Made by a program: the position numbers and the translations under genes
IMG/VR virus record: IMGVR_UViG_3300033993_001896
Span: 1-46,195 of that record
Reading direction: 5' to 3' (one strand)
Length of the DNA: 46,195 bases
From: a virus
The notes under the pieces: generated by a model
The model's database searches: none
What the model saw: only the letters and a program-made list of their open reading frames with translations
Told to the model about the DNA's origin: nothing
Shown here: piece by piece, positions 21,854 to 29,180 of the stretch
Numbering within the stretch: the first letter of the stretch is position 1
How the letters are laid out: each line of letters opens with the position of its first letter

Positions 21854-24040
21854 TTACAGCCTCCCTACCGGCGGGAACAGCAACTTGATCTTCTTGGGAT
21901 CGCCCTTGAAGAAAACGAGAATCTTTTGCTCTCGCTTCGGGAACTTGCGGTAGTTCAGCGTTACCTTCGCATGAGCAAGCCTTGTGAACTCGCACTCGAG
22001 GTAAACGATCTTGTTGTAGATATGCAGCCCACGATCGCGGAAAAACAACTCGTGCTCCGCTTCGCACCCGTAGTACCCACCGTGCTTGTCGCGAGAGTCG
22101 CCGGTCATGACGACAAAGAAACGGTCGTCATCCAGCGCGTCGATCGCACGCTGATAGCCGGCGAATAGCATGTCGCGGAACTCCGCGTAGGTGGGCAGGC
22201 TGTTCAACTCGCCCGCAGGGGGGTTGCCGTCGTAGTCCAGGTACTCCTCGACTTGGTAATACGGCGGGCACGTGAAGCAAAGGTCGAACTTGCCTTCGGG
22301 CGTGTACTGGCTGCTGTCAGACTGAACCCACGTTGCCGATGACAACTGCGAGCAGATCGCATTATTGGCGTCGCACTGGTTCTTTCTGATCTCGCTGGCG
22401 ACGTACTCCAATCCATAGGACGCAGTAACAAAGCCGAACTGAACGCCGCCGCCGAATGGGTTGTAAACGCGGCGGCCGCCGCTCGGCATGAAAAACCGCA
22501 GGATCGTCTCGCATGCCACCGGGTCAAGAACAGAAGCGTTCCCGTTGAACGACTTACCGCGAACTTCCTTGACGCCGTCGCCCTCTATCACCCTCTCCGT
22601 TAGCACGACATTCGACATGCCGTTGCTTCCCTGCCAGCAGCCATCGCGCGTCGCATACGTGGCGTTGGCAACTCCGGCCGCCTTCCCGGCTTCGTTGATC
22701 TTGGCGTTCCACTCGCGCTTCATCTTCAGCCAGTCGGCCCGCGTCGTCGTCCAGGCGTTCGTCATGGTTGCGTGAGCCAACCGCTTGAGCCTGGCTTGCG
22801 GTTCAGTGCCATGAACCATGTAGCAGTAGCCGCTGAGTTCGAGGTACGTCCAAAAACCGCATCCCTCAAACACACTGGGGCGTTCCAGCTTGTGTTTTGT
22901 GCTGCACGTCAGAAACATCGGATAGCCGAATGTGTTCCTCTGCACGATCGCATCAACCATCATTTGATACTGCGCTTTGTTTTCGAGGCCCGGCACCATC
23001 GCGGACTGAAGTAAACAAAACTCCCCGGCTTCGTGATTGACTTGAAACGTGAAAAATCCGGTGAACGCTCCGTCCACGAGAAGCACGATTGCAGAATGAA
23101 TCTGCATGTTTTTGCGGGCCGCACGGTAGGCAACCTTGTCTTCGATCGCGAGCTTTGCGATTGCGTTTTGATATTCAGACCCGAGCACCTGTTCGACGTA
23201 TACGCATTCAACTGTCTCGCATGGCAAAAGAGTCTTCATCGCTTGCTGCCTTTCAAATGCTCCCAGGACTCCGCACTGGTCGGGGCACTGTTCGCAAGTG
23301 CCGATGTATGTCGAATGGTTTTCGATGCTGACCCACGCCCCGCCGCCTAGGTTTTTGTGACGCTCAATCAAGATGTCTCCGGCGATGACTCGCGGATCTG
23401 AGGCCGGTATTCGCAAGGGATTGTCAATTACTAACTCGCCAGCCGTTTCAAAAATTGAATCTTGAATTGCAGCCATGCGGCGACCCTCTTCTGTGTCGCC
23501 AAACTTGCACGAAACAACCCGAAGCAAAGACCGCATGCCAAAGTCAGTGGCTCGTCTCCACTCGCGAAGCCTGACGTGTAACTCCGCGGGCGTGTCTAGC
23601 GCGGAGACTGAAGTGTTCAGCACGACCCCAGCGGCGGCCATTCGCGCCATGTAATCATCGCTTGCTTTAATCCAGTGTTTAGTAACCACGACCGGCGTCT
23701 TTAGCTTTCCGAGCCACTCGCAAGCCTCTACGGTCAACTCCCAGTCGTGGCACGGGTCTCCCATGTTTCCGATGCGAAACCACGTCGCCGGATGAGCCAT
23801 CAGTTGACGCTCGATCACCGGCTTTTCGCGTTCGTCAATCTGCCTGCTGACGCTGGTAGGAAAATCAAAGCCGTACAGTTCAGCGGTTTTGTTGGCGTAA
23901 CAGTGCCCATAACATCCACCGTCTGGCCTGGCCTTCATGCCAAGCGTGCAGCCCTTGACGGTGTCGATGTCGATAACGCCCTTGCGATTACTCGACACCG
24001 TTAGTTTCGGCTTGTATCGCTCAACTAGAAGCCTTCGCAT
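21854..24040 (-). CDS. Radical-SAM-like / GNAT-like / DNA methyltransferase fusion
   Basis: A 728-residue multidomain protein. Residues 25-265: Cys-rich region with C31, C43 and C47 (GGCYGHCYAN), a strand-helix barrel (WFRIGNMGDPCHDWELTVEACEWL, TPVVVTKHW, NTSVSALDT) and a second cluster C249/C252/C256, like DUF5131-type radical SAM proteins. Residues 275-410 alternate strands and helices as in GNAT or Mom-like folds. Residues 500-715 form a methyltransferase with VYNPFGGG (motif I, 525-532) and CFTCPPYYQ (motif IV, 588-596). It may hypermodify phage DNA. Domains 1 and 3 are good, domain 2 tentative. Confidence 0.7.
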   Translation of the reverse strand: MRRLLVERYKPKLTVSSNRKGVIDIDTVKGCTLGMKARPDGGCYGHCYANKTAELYGFDFPTSVSRQIDEREKPVIERQLMAHPATWFRIGNMGDPCHDWELTVEACEWLGKLKTPVVVTKHWIKASDDYMARMAAAGVVLNTSVSALDTPAELHVRLREWRRATDFGMRSLLRVVSCKFGDTEEGRRMAAIQDSIFETAGELVIDNPLRIPASDPRVIAGDILIERHKNLGGGAWVSIENHSTYIGTCEQCPDQCGVLGAFERQQAMKTLLPCETVECVYVEQVLGSEYQNAIAKLAIEDKVAYRAARKNMQIHSAIVLLVDGAFTGFFTFQVNHEAGEFCLLQSAMVPGLENKAQYQMMVDAIVQRNTFGYPMFLTCSTKHKLERPSVFEGCGFWTYLELSGYCYMVHGTEPQARLKRLAHATMTNAWTTTRADWLKMKREWNAKINEAGKAAGVANATYATRDGCWQGSNGMSNVVLTERVIEGDGVKEVRGKSFNGNASVLDPVACETILRFFMPSGGRRVYNPFGGGVQFGFVTASYGLEYVASEIRKNQCDANNAICSQLSSATWVQSDSSQYTPEGKFDLCFTCPPYYQVEEYLDYDGNPPAGELNSLPTYAEFRDMLFAGYQRAIDALDDDRFFVVMTGDSRDKHGGYYGCEAEHELFFRDRGLHIYNKIVYLECEFTRLAHAKVTLNYRKFPKREQKILVFFKGDPKKIKLLFPPVGRL

Positions 24041-24405
24041 TACCACTCCCCCCCGTGCCGCGTGCGCATCCTGTCGATGTATTCCTCTTCCCGCCCCGCC
24101 TTGAACGCCGCTCTGGCTGCCTCGTTCCCGGGCCGCAGGAAGTCGCCGCCCGCGGGTGGCGTCCAATCGTCGGCGAAGTAGATCGAGGTGATCTTCGCCC
24201 CGCTTGCGTAGACGCGAGTGCGGTAGGTCTTGCCGTCGCGCGTCTCGCTCGTGTCGCTCACTAGGTCGCTCACCGTCGCCGGCGGTGGCGTCTCAAGCAC
24301 CTTCGCGATATCAGGCTCGAACGTCGCCCGGTCGGCAGCTTCGCGAGCCACTCGCTTGCGGAACTCGTCGATCGACTCAAAGTCGCGTCGGAATGTGTCC
24401 TTCAT
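24040..24405 (-). CDS. Hypothetical protein coupled to the fusion enzyme
   Basis: A 121-residue protein. An N-terminal helix (FESIDEFRKRVAREAADRATFEPDIAKVL) is followed by a beta-rich middle (GKTYRTRVYASGAKITSIYF) and a C-terminal helix (NEAARAAFKAGREEEYIDRM). AAGGAGGTGAGAG gives a strong ribosome site. Its stop shares one base with the start of the fusion gene (TAATG), so the two are made together and may interact. No family recognised. Confidence 0.7.
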   Translation of the reverse strand: MKDTFRRDFESIDEFRKRVAREAADRATFEPDIAKVLETPPPATVSDLVSDTSETRDGKTYRTRVYASGAKITSIYFADDWTPPAGGDFLRPGNEAARAAFKAGREEEYIDRMRTRHGGEW

Positions 24406-24454
24406 CTCTCACCTCCTTGTGTATTGGCCCCGTGAGGTGGGGCATCCCGCGAAG

Positions 24455-24613
24455 TCAGCCGGCGGCTGGAGGCTTGGGTTGCCGACCCTTCGCTGCGGTG
24501 GTTGGTTTCGCTACTCCCGCGGAGCGTCCGCCGCGTCGCGATGATCGACGCGACTGGCCCTGCGGCTGGGCCTTCTTCTTCAGTCCTTTCCATCCACAGT
24601 CGTGCCATGCCAT
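24455..24613 (-). CDS. Small basic Lys/Arg-rich protein (tentative)
   Basis: A 52-residue protein with a Trp-rich start (MAWHDCGWKGLKKK) and a highly basic tail (Arg, Lys, Ser, Gly, Pro). CAGGAGAGACACCT lies 7 bases before this ATG. The composition would suit nonspecific DNA or RNA binding. A competing frame (24402-24608) starts 5 bases later and ends by ATGA overlap on the next gene, but has a poorer ribosome-site spacing. Only one of the two is likely real, and I favour this one slightly. Confidence 0.45.
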   Translation of the reverse strand: MAWHDCGWKGLKKKAQPQGQSRRSSRRGGRSAGVAKPTTAAKGRQPKPPAAG

Positions 24614-24632
24614 AGGTGTCTCTCCTGTTGAA

Positions 24633-25121
24633 TCAGAACGGGATGTCGTCATCGGGCACGCTCGCCATGACCGCCCGCCTGGTCGCGGCCGTCGGGCTCG
24701 CCGCTCGTGCCGCCTTCGGCGTGGCGACCGCCGGCACGTACTTCTTCACGACCGCCGAGACCTTGCCGACCTTCGACGTGTAGTGAACGACATCGACCGT
24801 CACCTTCTGCCCGACGAGCTCGCTGGGCTCGAGATCGAGAGCGTCACCCGCCGGCACGATCGCGAGGGCGGCGGCGAACTGCCGAGCCCGCCACGCGAGG
24901 TGCTGCGGCAGATCGTCGAACACGAACTTGTGCCCGCCGTCGGTGCCCAGGCGGAGCTTGAGGCAAAGCCCCTCGGGGTTCTCATCCGAACGCTTGTATT
25001 CGTTCGGCCCTTCCTCCGCGTGCACGATCGTCAGCACGTGCGTGCCGGGCGGCACGAGCGGACGGTCGACCGTCTCGACCGGGGCGGGGGCGTTGTCATC
25101 TTGGGTCATATCGAATCGCAT
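24633..25121 (-). CDS. SSB-like ssDNA-binding protein
   Basis: A 162-residue protein. The body (GTHVLTIVHAEEG, LCLKLRLGTDGGHKFVFDDLP, ELVGQKVTVDVVHYTSKVGKVSAVVKKY) is an OB-like set of beta strands similar to phage DUF669-type proteins. The tail is Ala/Pro-rich and ends in the acidic tip DDDIPF, the hallmark by which SSB recruits partners. It lies next to the Sak4-like ATPase. Single-strand binding in replication or recombination is strongly suggested by the tail and context, not proven. Confidence 0.78.
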   Translation of the reverse strand: MRFDMTQDDNAPAPVETVDRPLVPPGTHVLTIVHAEEGPNEYKRSDENPEGLCLKLRLGTDGGHKFVFDDLPQHLAWRARQFAAALAIVPAGDALDLEPSELVGQKVTVDVVHYTSKVGKVSAVVKKYVPAVATPKAARAASPTAATRRAVMASVPDDDIPF

Positions 25122-25149
25122 GGGTCTTTCTCCTGGGGGTGTGGTGGGT

Positions 25150-26097
25150 CTACTTGTCGGACACTGCCGCCGGCTCAATCTCGTCGTGGCGGGCGTTGAT
25201 CTCGTCGGTGAGCGTTGACCACTCGTTGCCCGTGATCTTGTTCTCACTGACAAGGGCATCGAGGCGGTCGGTGATCGCCCCCAACTTCTTCACGGTTGTC
25301 GCCTTGGCGATCGTCTCGCGGATCGTCTCGACGAGCGGCGATGCCGCAGGCTCCTGGGCCGCGCCGCCAGCAAGCCAATCGGCGAACGCCTTGCCCGTCT
25401 CGACCGTCACAGGCTTCGGATCAGCCGAGAAGATCCCAGTGCGATCCTTGGAAGCGACGGCGAAGTGCCCGTCGTGGATGAGGTCGAGAACGGTGGTGAA
25501 TTCGTATTCGCAGCCGTCCCTCGACTCGATCTTCATCCCCAATTTCACCACCTTCTTCCGCCCGTGATCATCGACCTGGGCCGTCTCGGTTTTCGATCGC
25601 CCGGTGGCGATGATGTGGGCACTCGACCGCAGCATCCGGTCGATGAAAGCCCGGTGTCGGGGCGTGAGTTCAGACCACGCGGACCACGTGTTGCCCTTGA
25701 ACTTCGCTCGGGCGATCTCGTCGGAGAGCTCGAGCACGCCGCCTTTCCCGTTCCACTCGTGCGAAATCGAGTCGATGATGATGCAGTCGGCCCCAGCGGC
25801 CTCCGCTGCGTCGATCGCTTCGATGTACGCTTCTGGCGTGAACGGTGGCCGCAGGTCGATCACGTCGAAGTCGTGGAGCCGATCGTAGAGATCGCTCGAA
25901 CCCTGCTCGGTGTCGATGACGATCGTCCGCTTTGAGCCGAGACCCTTCGCGACAAGCAGCCCGCCGTAAGTCTTGCCGCTGCCGCTCGGCCCGGTGAGTA
26001 GAAGCCGCAGTTTCGTGGCGCTGCGTTTCGCCTTTCTGATGGCGATCACTCCGACCGCCACTGCCTGAAGGCAAACCATCCAAAATATCGCGCTCAT
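25150..26097 (-). CDS. Sak4-like RecA-fold ATPase / ssDNA-annealing protein
   Basis: A 315-residue protein with Walker A GPSGSGKT (36-43), Walker B DCIIIDSISHEW (104-115) and a conserved SKTETAQVDDHGRKKVVKLGMK sensor region, matching the AAA_24/Sak4 family. Sak4 proteins aid single-strand annealing and recombination and often lie beside SSB genes, as here. The N-terminal 20 residues (MSAIFWMVCLQAVAVGVIAI) are unusual; family members normally begin near RKAKRS, so a GTG start at residue 17 is possible. Function by family. Confidence 0.85.
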   Translation of the reverse strand: MSAIFWMVCLQAVAVGVIAIRKAKRSATKLRLLLTGPSGSGKTYGGLLVAKGLGSKRTIVIDTEQGSSDLYDRLHDFDVIDLRPPFTPEAYIEAIDAAEAAGADCIIIDSISHEWNGKGGVLELSDEIARAKFKGNTWSAWSELTPRHRAFIDRMLRSSAHIIATGRSKTETAQVDDHGRKKVVKLGMKIESRDGCEYEFTTVLDLIHDGHFAVASKDRTGIFSADPKPVTVETGKAFADWLAGGAAQEPAASPLVETIRETIAKATTVKKLGAITDRLDALVSENKITGNEWSTLTDEINARHDEIEPAAVSDK

Positions 26098-26208
26098 TGA
26101 ATCCCTTTCGTTTTCTGCCGTTCCGTTTGTGAAAAGCCGCTTCGCCATCCTGGCTCCGCGGCACGATGCGTCCTTGCGTTCGGCGTCTCCGACGCCTCTC
26201 CTGTTGGT

Positions 26209-26493
26209 CTAGAAGGGGCGGAATGAGTCGATGTGGGCCGCGATCACTTCCTGCCCGCCGCCGATCAAGTGGCACCGGATGAGGTACGTGTCGCCGTCCT
26301 GGGCCTCGATCACGTAGCCGCGGCGGGGCTCGCCGAGTTCGTCGGTGAACTCCACGTAATCGCCGACCGCGTGGGTGTCGTGGAGGCGACCGGCACGCAT
26401 GGTGGTCGTGGGCGGCGTCAGCGGGCGGCCGTAGAAGTCATTCATCGCCGCGGCGGCGGCGGCGTATTCGGCGGCGTGGGGATCAGCGATCAT
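26209..26493 (-). CDS. Small Tudor/SH3-like protein
   Basis: A 94-residue protein. An Ala-rich helix (AAEYAAAAAAMNDFYG) is followed by a compact beta unit (AVGDYVEFTDELGEPRRGYVIEAQDGDTYLIRCHL) that resembles a KOW/SH3-like barrel. A TTGACA-N16-TACATT promoter sits 55-82 bases upstream of the ATG, and GAAAGGAATCGA is the ribosome site. It may be the first gene of the recombination operon (SSB, Sak4, fusion). No specific function assigned. Confidence 0.65.
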   Translation of the reverse strand: MIADPHAAEYAAAAAAMNDFYGRPLTPPTTTMRAGRLHDTHAVGDYVEFTDELGEPRRGYVIEAQDGDTYLIRCHLIGGGQEVIAAHIDSFRPF

Positions 26494-26547
26494 CGTTCGA
26501 TTCCTTTCGAGTGATGGGGAACAAAGGTTCAGGTGTTGAGGGGCGGT

Positions 26548-26575
26548 AATGTATCGGGAGTGCGGGGGGTGTCAA
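26548..26575 (-). promoter_or_regulatory. Promoter TTGACA-N16-TACATT
   Basis: On the minus strand a perfect -35 TTGACA (26570-26575) is followed after 16 bases by TACATT (26548-26553). The start of transcription would fall about 50 bases before the ATG at 26493. This spacer lacks the GTTGCG operator seen in the other three early promoters, so it may be constitutive. The same -10 form TACNNT is used at all four sites. Confidence 0.7.
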
Positions 26576-26648
26576 GCATTTCCAGCAAGAAAATTTGACG
26601 CTTGAAAAGCAGGCTTTTTCGCTCGCATCGGTGGCGGCAACGCAACAT

Positions 26649-26676
26649 AAGGTAGCAGTATCGCAACTATTGTCAA
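26649..26676 (-). promoter_or_regulatory. Promoter with operator-like spacer
   Basis: TTGACA (26671-26676) and TACCTT (26649-26654) lie 16 bases apart. The spacer ATAGTTGCGATACTGC is nearly identical to the one at 27447-27474. The -35 box includes the TGA stop of the 47-residue gene, so this promoter was built over a gene end. It drives the same downstream gene as the promoter at 26548-26575. Confidence 0.65.
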
Positions 26677-26816
26677 CCAAAAATCTGCGCGGCGAGGCGG
26701 ATGCTCCAGTCAATGCCGGCCGCGATGTTCTGCGCGAGATCCGAGTCGGTGCCGAGCTCCTGGCCGACACGAACCCAGAGCAGCGTCTCGAGCAGGCGGT
26801 TCCATACGCGTTTCAT
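26673..26816 (-). CDS. 47-residue hypothetical protein
   Basis: It starts at the ATG overlapping the stop of the preceding small gene (ATGA, 26813-26816). Two amphipathic helices (VWNRLLETLLWVRVGQEL and DLAQNIAAGIDWSIRLAAQIF) have hydrophobic faces and basic ends, so a small helical-hairpin regulator is plausible. Its stop codon is part of the -35 box of the next promoter. No family is recognised; coupling and helix content argue it is real. Confidence 0.55.
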   Translation of the reverse strand: MKRVWNRLLETLLWVRVGQELGTDSDLAQNIAAGIDWSIRLAAQIFG

Positions 26817-26980
26817 TTGGCGGCCTCCATGGCGCGAAGGGTGTCGCGGGCCTCGTCCTTCGTGTCACAGACTGCGACGATCTCGGTCGTGCCGGTGACG
26901 GCGTCTCGGGCCTCGATCTCCCACCAACGGAAGCCTGGGGTGCGAGGGTCTTTGATCGTAATGATGCGGTAGGTGGTCAT
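26813..26980 (-). CDS. 55-residue hypothetical protein
   Basis: A small protein: MTTYRIITIKDP, then GFRWWEIEARDAVTG, EIVAVCDTKDEARDTLRAME and AAK. The strand-strand-helix pattern is compact and soluble. A GG-rich ribosome site (AGGAACCCC) precedes the ATG. It couples by ATGA to the 47-residue gene. The pair lies behind the promoter at 27447-27474 with the 128-residue zinc-knuckle gene. No family recognised. Confidence 0.6.
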   Translation of the reverse strand: MTTYRIITIKDPRTPGFRWWEIEARDAVTGTTEIVAVCDTKDEARDTLRAMEAAK

Positions 26981-27007
26981 GGGGTTCCTTTGGGGTGAGG
27001 AAGTTGA

Positions 27008-27394
27008 TCAGCCAGCGAGCACCGGCATTGCGATTTCAGCGTCGGGGGTGCCAGTTCCACTGCCGCTCCAAACGTGCACAACGCCGCGAGCGATATTGAA
27101 CGGGTAGCCGTAAATCGTCGCCCGGCGAATTTCGTGGTAGCCACCGCCAGCAGCTACCACCGAACGAATCCTGTCGATGTGCTTCGCAAACCGCGACAGG
27201 TACTTCACGTCGGTCGCAGTGCCGCGATCACCACGAACCTTGCTTGCGCAGATAACGCCCCAGCACTGAACGTCGCCAGCGTGATTTCCGTCGCAATCGA
27301 CCGGCATGACGTAGACGCGACGCTTGGGGCAGTTGGCACCGCAGTGCTCGCACTTGCCTTCTTCAGCCATCCCCACGACCTTGAAGCCACTCAT
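27008..27394 (-). CDS. Zinc-knuckle protein
   Basis: A 128-residue protein. KCEHCGANCPKR (near residue 16) is a CxxCxxxC knuckle, and VQCWGVICASK adds a further Cys pair, so one zinc site is likely. The remainder is a mixed alpha/beta segment (SRFAKHIDRIRSVVAAGGGYHEIRRA). The ATG at 27394 is preceded by GGAGACGAAACG. It is the first gene behind the operator-type promoter at 27447-27474, so it is likely an early protein. Function unknown. Confidence 0.68.
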   Translation of the reverse strand: MSGFKVVGMAEEGKCEHCGANCPKRRVYVMPVDCDGNHAGDVQCWGVICASKVRGDRGTATDVKYLSRFAKHIDRIRSVVAAGGGYHEIRRATIYGYPFNIARGVVHVWSGSGTGTPDAEIAMPVLAG

Positions 27395-27446
27395 CGTTTC
27401 GTCTCCCTTGCTTGCGGCTGCGAGTCTCAATCGCTCGCATGCCCAC

Positions 27447-27474
27447 ATAGTAGCAGTATCGCAACTACAGTCAA
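27447..27474 (-). promoter_or_regulatory. Early promoter with GTAG...CTAC operator
   Basis: TTGACT (27469-27474) and TACTAT (27447-27452) lie 16 bases apart. GTAGCAGTATCGCAACTAC (27450-27468, plus) occupies the spacer and -10 edge and is an imperfect palindrome with GTAG/CTAC ends. An almost identical sequence lies at 26652-26670. A repressor bound there would block the polymerase. It leads into the zinc-knuckle gene about 50 bases on. Confidence 0.72.
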
Positions 27475-27518
27475 GGGGACTTGAAAGATTTTTCAGAAAC
27501 AGGCTTTTCGCCCGAGAA

Positions 27519-27845
27519 TTAGCGGCTTTTATTCCGCTTCGCGGCAGGCCGCTTCTTGGCCGTTGGGGCCTTCCGGGCTGCCCTGGCGGGGGCGTGGATC
27601 GTCGCCCTAGTTGAGAGCGTCTCGCGGAGAGCTTCCGCCGATGCCCTGCTCACCATCCACGCCCGGCCGTTGACGAGCCAGCCGTCGAGACGCCCGCCCT
27701 GCGTGCGGTCTGCTGTGGGCTGATCCTTCTCGTCTCGCGGAAGGTGCTCGAGCAAGTCTCGGCGAATGTACTGCTCTGAGCAGCCGGCGAGTTTCGCGGC
27801 CTTTGCCACCGACAACCAATCGTCTTGCACTGCCATCAAGATCAT
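27519..27845 (-). CDS. HTH protein beside the integrase (excisionase/regulator)
   Basis: A 108-residue protein. DDWLSVAKAAKLAGCSEQYIRRDLLEHL is a MerR/excisionase-like helix-turn-helix, and GWLVNGRAWMVSRASAEALRETL follows. The C terminus is a histone-like basic tail (KAPTAKKRPAAKRNKSR). It is transcribed away from the integrase. Predicted transcription starts at or one base before ATG 27845, so the mRNA may be leaderless, as for lambda cI from PRM; ATG 27836 is an alternative. Excisionase or repressor are both possible. Confidence 0.72.
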   Translation of the reverse strand: MILMAVQDDWLSVAKAAKLAGCSEQYIRRDLLEHLPRDEKDQPTADRTQGGRLDGWLVNGRAWMVSRASAEALRETLSTRATIHAPARAARKAPTAKKRPAAKRNKSR

Positions 27846-27851
27846 GCCCCT

Positions 27852-27879
27852 ATCGTAATTGCGAAACCGCAACAGTCAA
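27852..27879 (-). promoter_or_regulatory. Promoter for the HTH gene with palindromic spacer
   Basis: TTGACT (27874-27879) and TACGAT (27852-27857) are 16 bases apart. The spacer holds the perfect palindrome TTGCG-GTTT-CGCAA. The -10 box ends 6 bases before ATG 27845, which puts the transcript start on or next to the start codon. The palindrome is a likely operator, possibly for autoregulation by the HTH protein. Confidence 0.7.
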
Positions 27880-28024
27880 ACCGCTGCCGCCCGCACGAAA
27901 CACGATTTCTTGCCAGCCGAATACCGCTCGCCGTAGGATGACTACTGAACGGAATCGGATTGGAGACGATGGGGACTCACGCTTGTACAGTATGGCATGA
28001 TGCCGCCAGCAAAAGGAGGCAATC

Positions 28025-28921
28025 ATGGACCGTCTGATCGACATCCTGAACGACGATTATTCGCTGCTTCGCGGGCTGAAGCCGAAGGCTCACCTACAGT
28101 TTCGGCTCTCAATCGAGAAGTTCCGCGACCACCTGGGGAGAGACCCAGTTGTGTCGGATCTGACCGGCGTGGCGGTGCAGCGTTTTCTTTCGGCGCGAAA
28201 AGCCAAGGTGTCGATCGCCACGACCGTCAAGGATCGCACGCATATCTGTGCCCTCTGGAATCACCTGTTCCGCCTGCGGCGAGTCGATGTCGCCCCTGCG
28301 GCAGTGCTGCCGCCCATGCGGGCTCCCAAACGCGTCCCGAAGGCGTACAAGGCCGACGAGGTGTCGGCCGTGATTCGGGCGGCGCTGGCCTATCCAGGGG
28401 GCGTAGCGGGCAAGCCAGCGAATATCTGGCACGCCTCGCTGATCCGGGCGGCTTTTGAGACGGCAGAACGCGTAGGAGCTCTGCTCGCCGTCGAGTGGCG
28501 GGATGTCGATCTCGACGAGCGGGTGATCCTTTTGCGGGCAGAGAACCGCAAAGGCGGGTATCGCGACCTACTGCGGCCGATCTCGTCTGAAACGGCCTCC
28601 TGGCTGCGTCAGTTGCGGCGTGGATCGCCAGACAAGGCGCTCGTGTGGGAATGGGACAGGGTGCCAGGGCACCTCTGGTATCACCTCCGGGCAATCTGCA
28701 AGCGGGCCGGCGTGCCAGCCAGGGGATACCACGGGTTTCGTAAGTCTGCGGCTTCGTACCTAGCCGCCGCCGGCGGGCTCGGGGAAGCCGCCTCGGCCCT
28801 CGGGCACGCGTCCCCCACCACGACTCAGACCCACTACATCGACCCTACAATCGCCAAGCCGACGCGGACGTTCGTGGATATGCTGCCGCGAATCGACCTC
28901 GAAGATTCGCCGTCTCAATGA
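28025..28921 (+). CDS. int: Tyrosine integrase
   Basis: A 298-residue recombinase and the only plus-strand gene. An N-terminal core-binding domain (about 10-95) is followed by the catalytic domain with R149 (ETAERVGALL), K176 (NRKGG), H236/R239 (HGFR), H261 (LGHAS) and Y271 (THYID). All catalytic residues are present, and length is typical. AAAAGGAGGCAATC is the ribosome site. It faces away from the HTH regulator and toward a hairpin. It should integrate the phage at a host site; the attachment core was not found. Confidence 0.93.
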   Translation: MDRLIDILNDDYSLLRGLKPKAHLQFRLSIEKFRDHLGRDPVVSDLTGVAVQRFLSARKAKVSIATTVKDRTHICALWNHLFRLRRVDVAPAAVLPPMRAPKRVPKAYKADEVSAVIRAALAYPGGVAGKPANIWHASLIRAAFETAERVGALLAVEWRDVDLDERVILLRAENRKGGYRDLLRPISSETASWLRQLRRGSPDKALVWEWDRVPGHLWYHLRAICKRAGVPARGYHGFRKSAASYLAAAGGLGEAASALGHASPTTTQTHYIDPTIAKPTRTFVDMLPRIDLEDSPSQ

Positions 28922-28932
28922 CGGCAAGCGGC

Positions 28933-28974
28933 GAGCGGCGGCTCGGGGAAAGGGATAAAACCCGGCCGCCGCTC
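28933..28974. terminator. Hairpin between convergent genes
   Basis: GAGCGGCGGC (28933-28942) plus CGGG pairs with CCCG plus GCCGCCGCTC (28965-28974) to give a 14-pair stem with one bulged base and a 13-base loop containing an A-run. It sits between the integrase stop (plus) and the stop of the 68-residue gene (minus). There is no T-tract, so termination strength is uncertain, but the place and stem strength suggest a two-way terminator. Confidence 0.6.
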
Positions 28975-29180
28975 TAGCCGCCGCCCGGCTCCGGTTGAAT
29001 GATGTTCTCTTTTGCCGCGATGATCGCCAGCAACCGCTCCCGCTCCTCGAGCAGCCGCCCGATCATGCGGGCTGCCGTGCCGTTGGTCGCGGTCCAGGCG
29101 TTCGCCGGCCCGTAGCGGCCGACGAACAGCCACGCCTCCTGGGCCTCGTCTTCGGAGTATGGAATCCGCTGGTCAGCCAT
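28974..29180 (-). CDS. 68-residue hypothetical protein
   Basis: A short helical protein (MADQRIPYSEDEAQEAW, then a helix RMIGRLLEERERLLAIIAAKENII with heptad-like hydrophobics, ending PEPGGG). The leucine-rich helix may dimerise. It overlaps the upstream MazG-like gene by 8 bases and ends at the bidirectional hairpin, so it is the last gene of the late-side transcript. No family recognised. Confidence 0.6.
   Translation of the reverse strand: MADQRIPYSEDEAQEAWLFVGRYGPANAWTATNGTAARMIGRLLEERERLLAIIAAKENIIQPEPGGG

Noticed and set aside
24402-24608. Alternative small minus-strand frame (MARLWMER...) overlapping the basic protein
   Set aside because: It ends with an ATGA overlap, but its start is 12 bases from the AGGAGA site while the competing ATG (24613) is at the normal distance. 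Kept only as an alternative.
28922-28980. Search for an attachment core next to the integrase
   Set aside because: No repeat pair or tRNA-like segment was found in the window; the region is fully explained by a hairpin.
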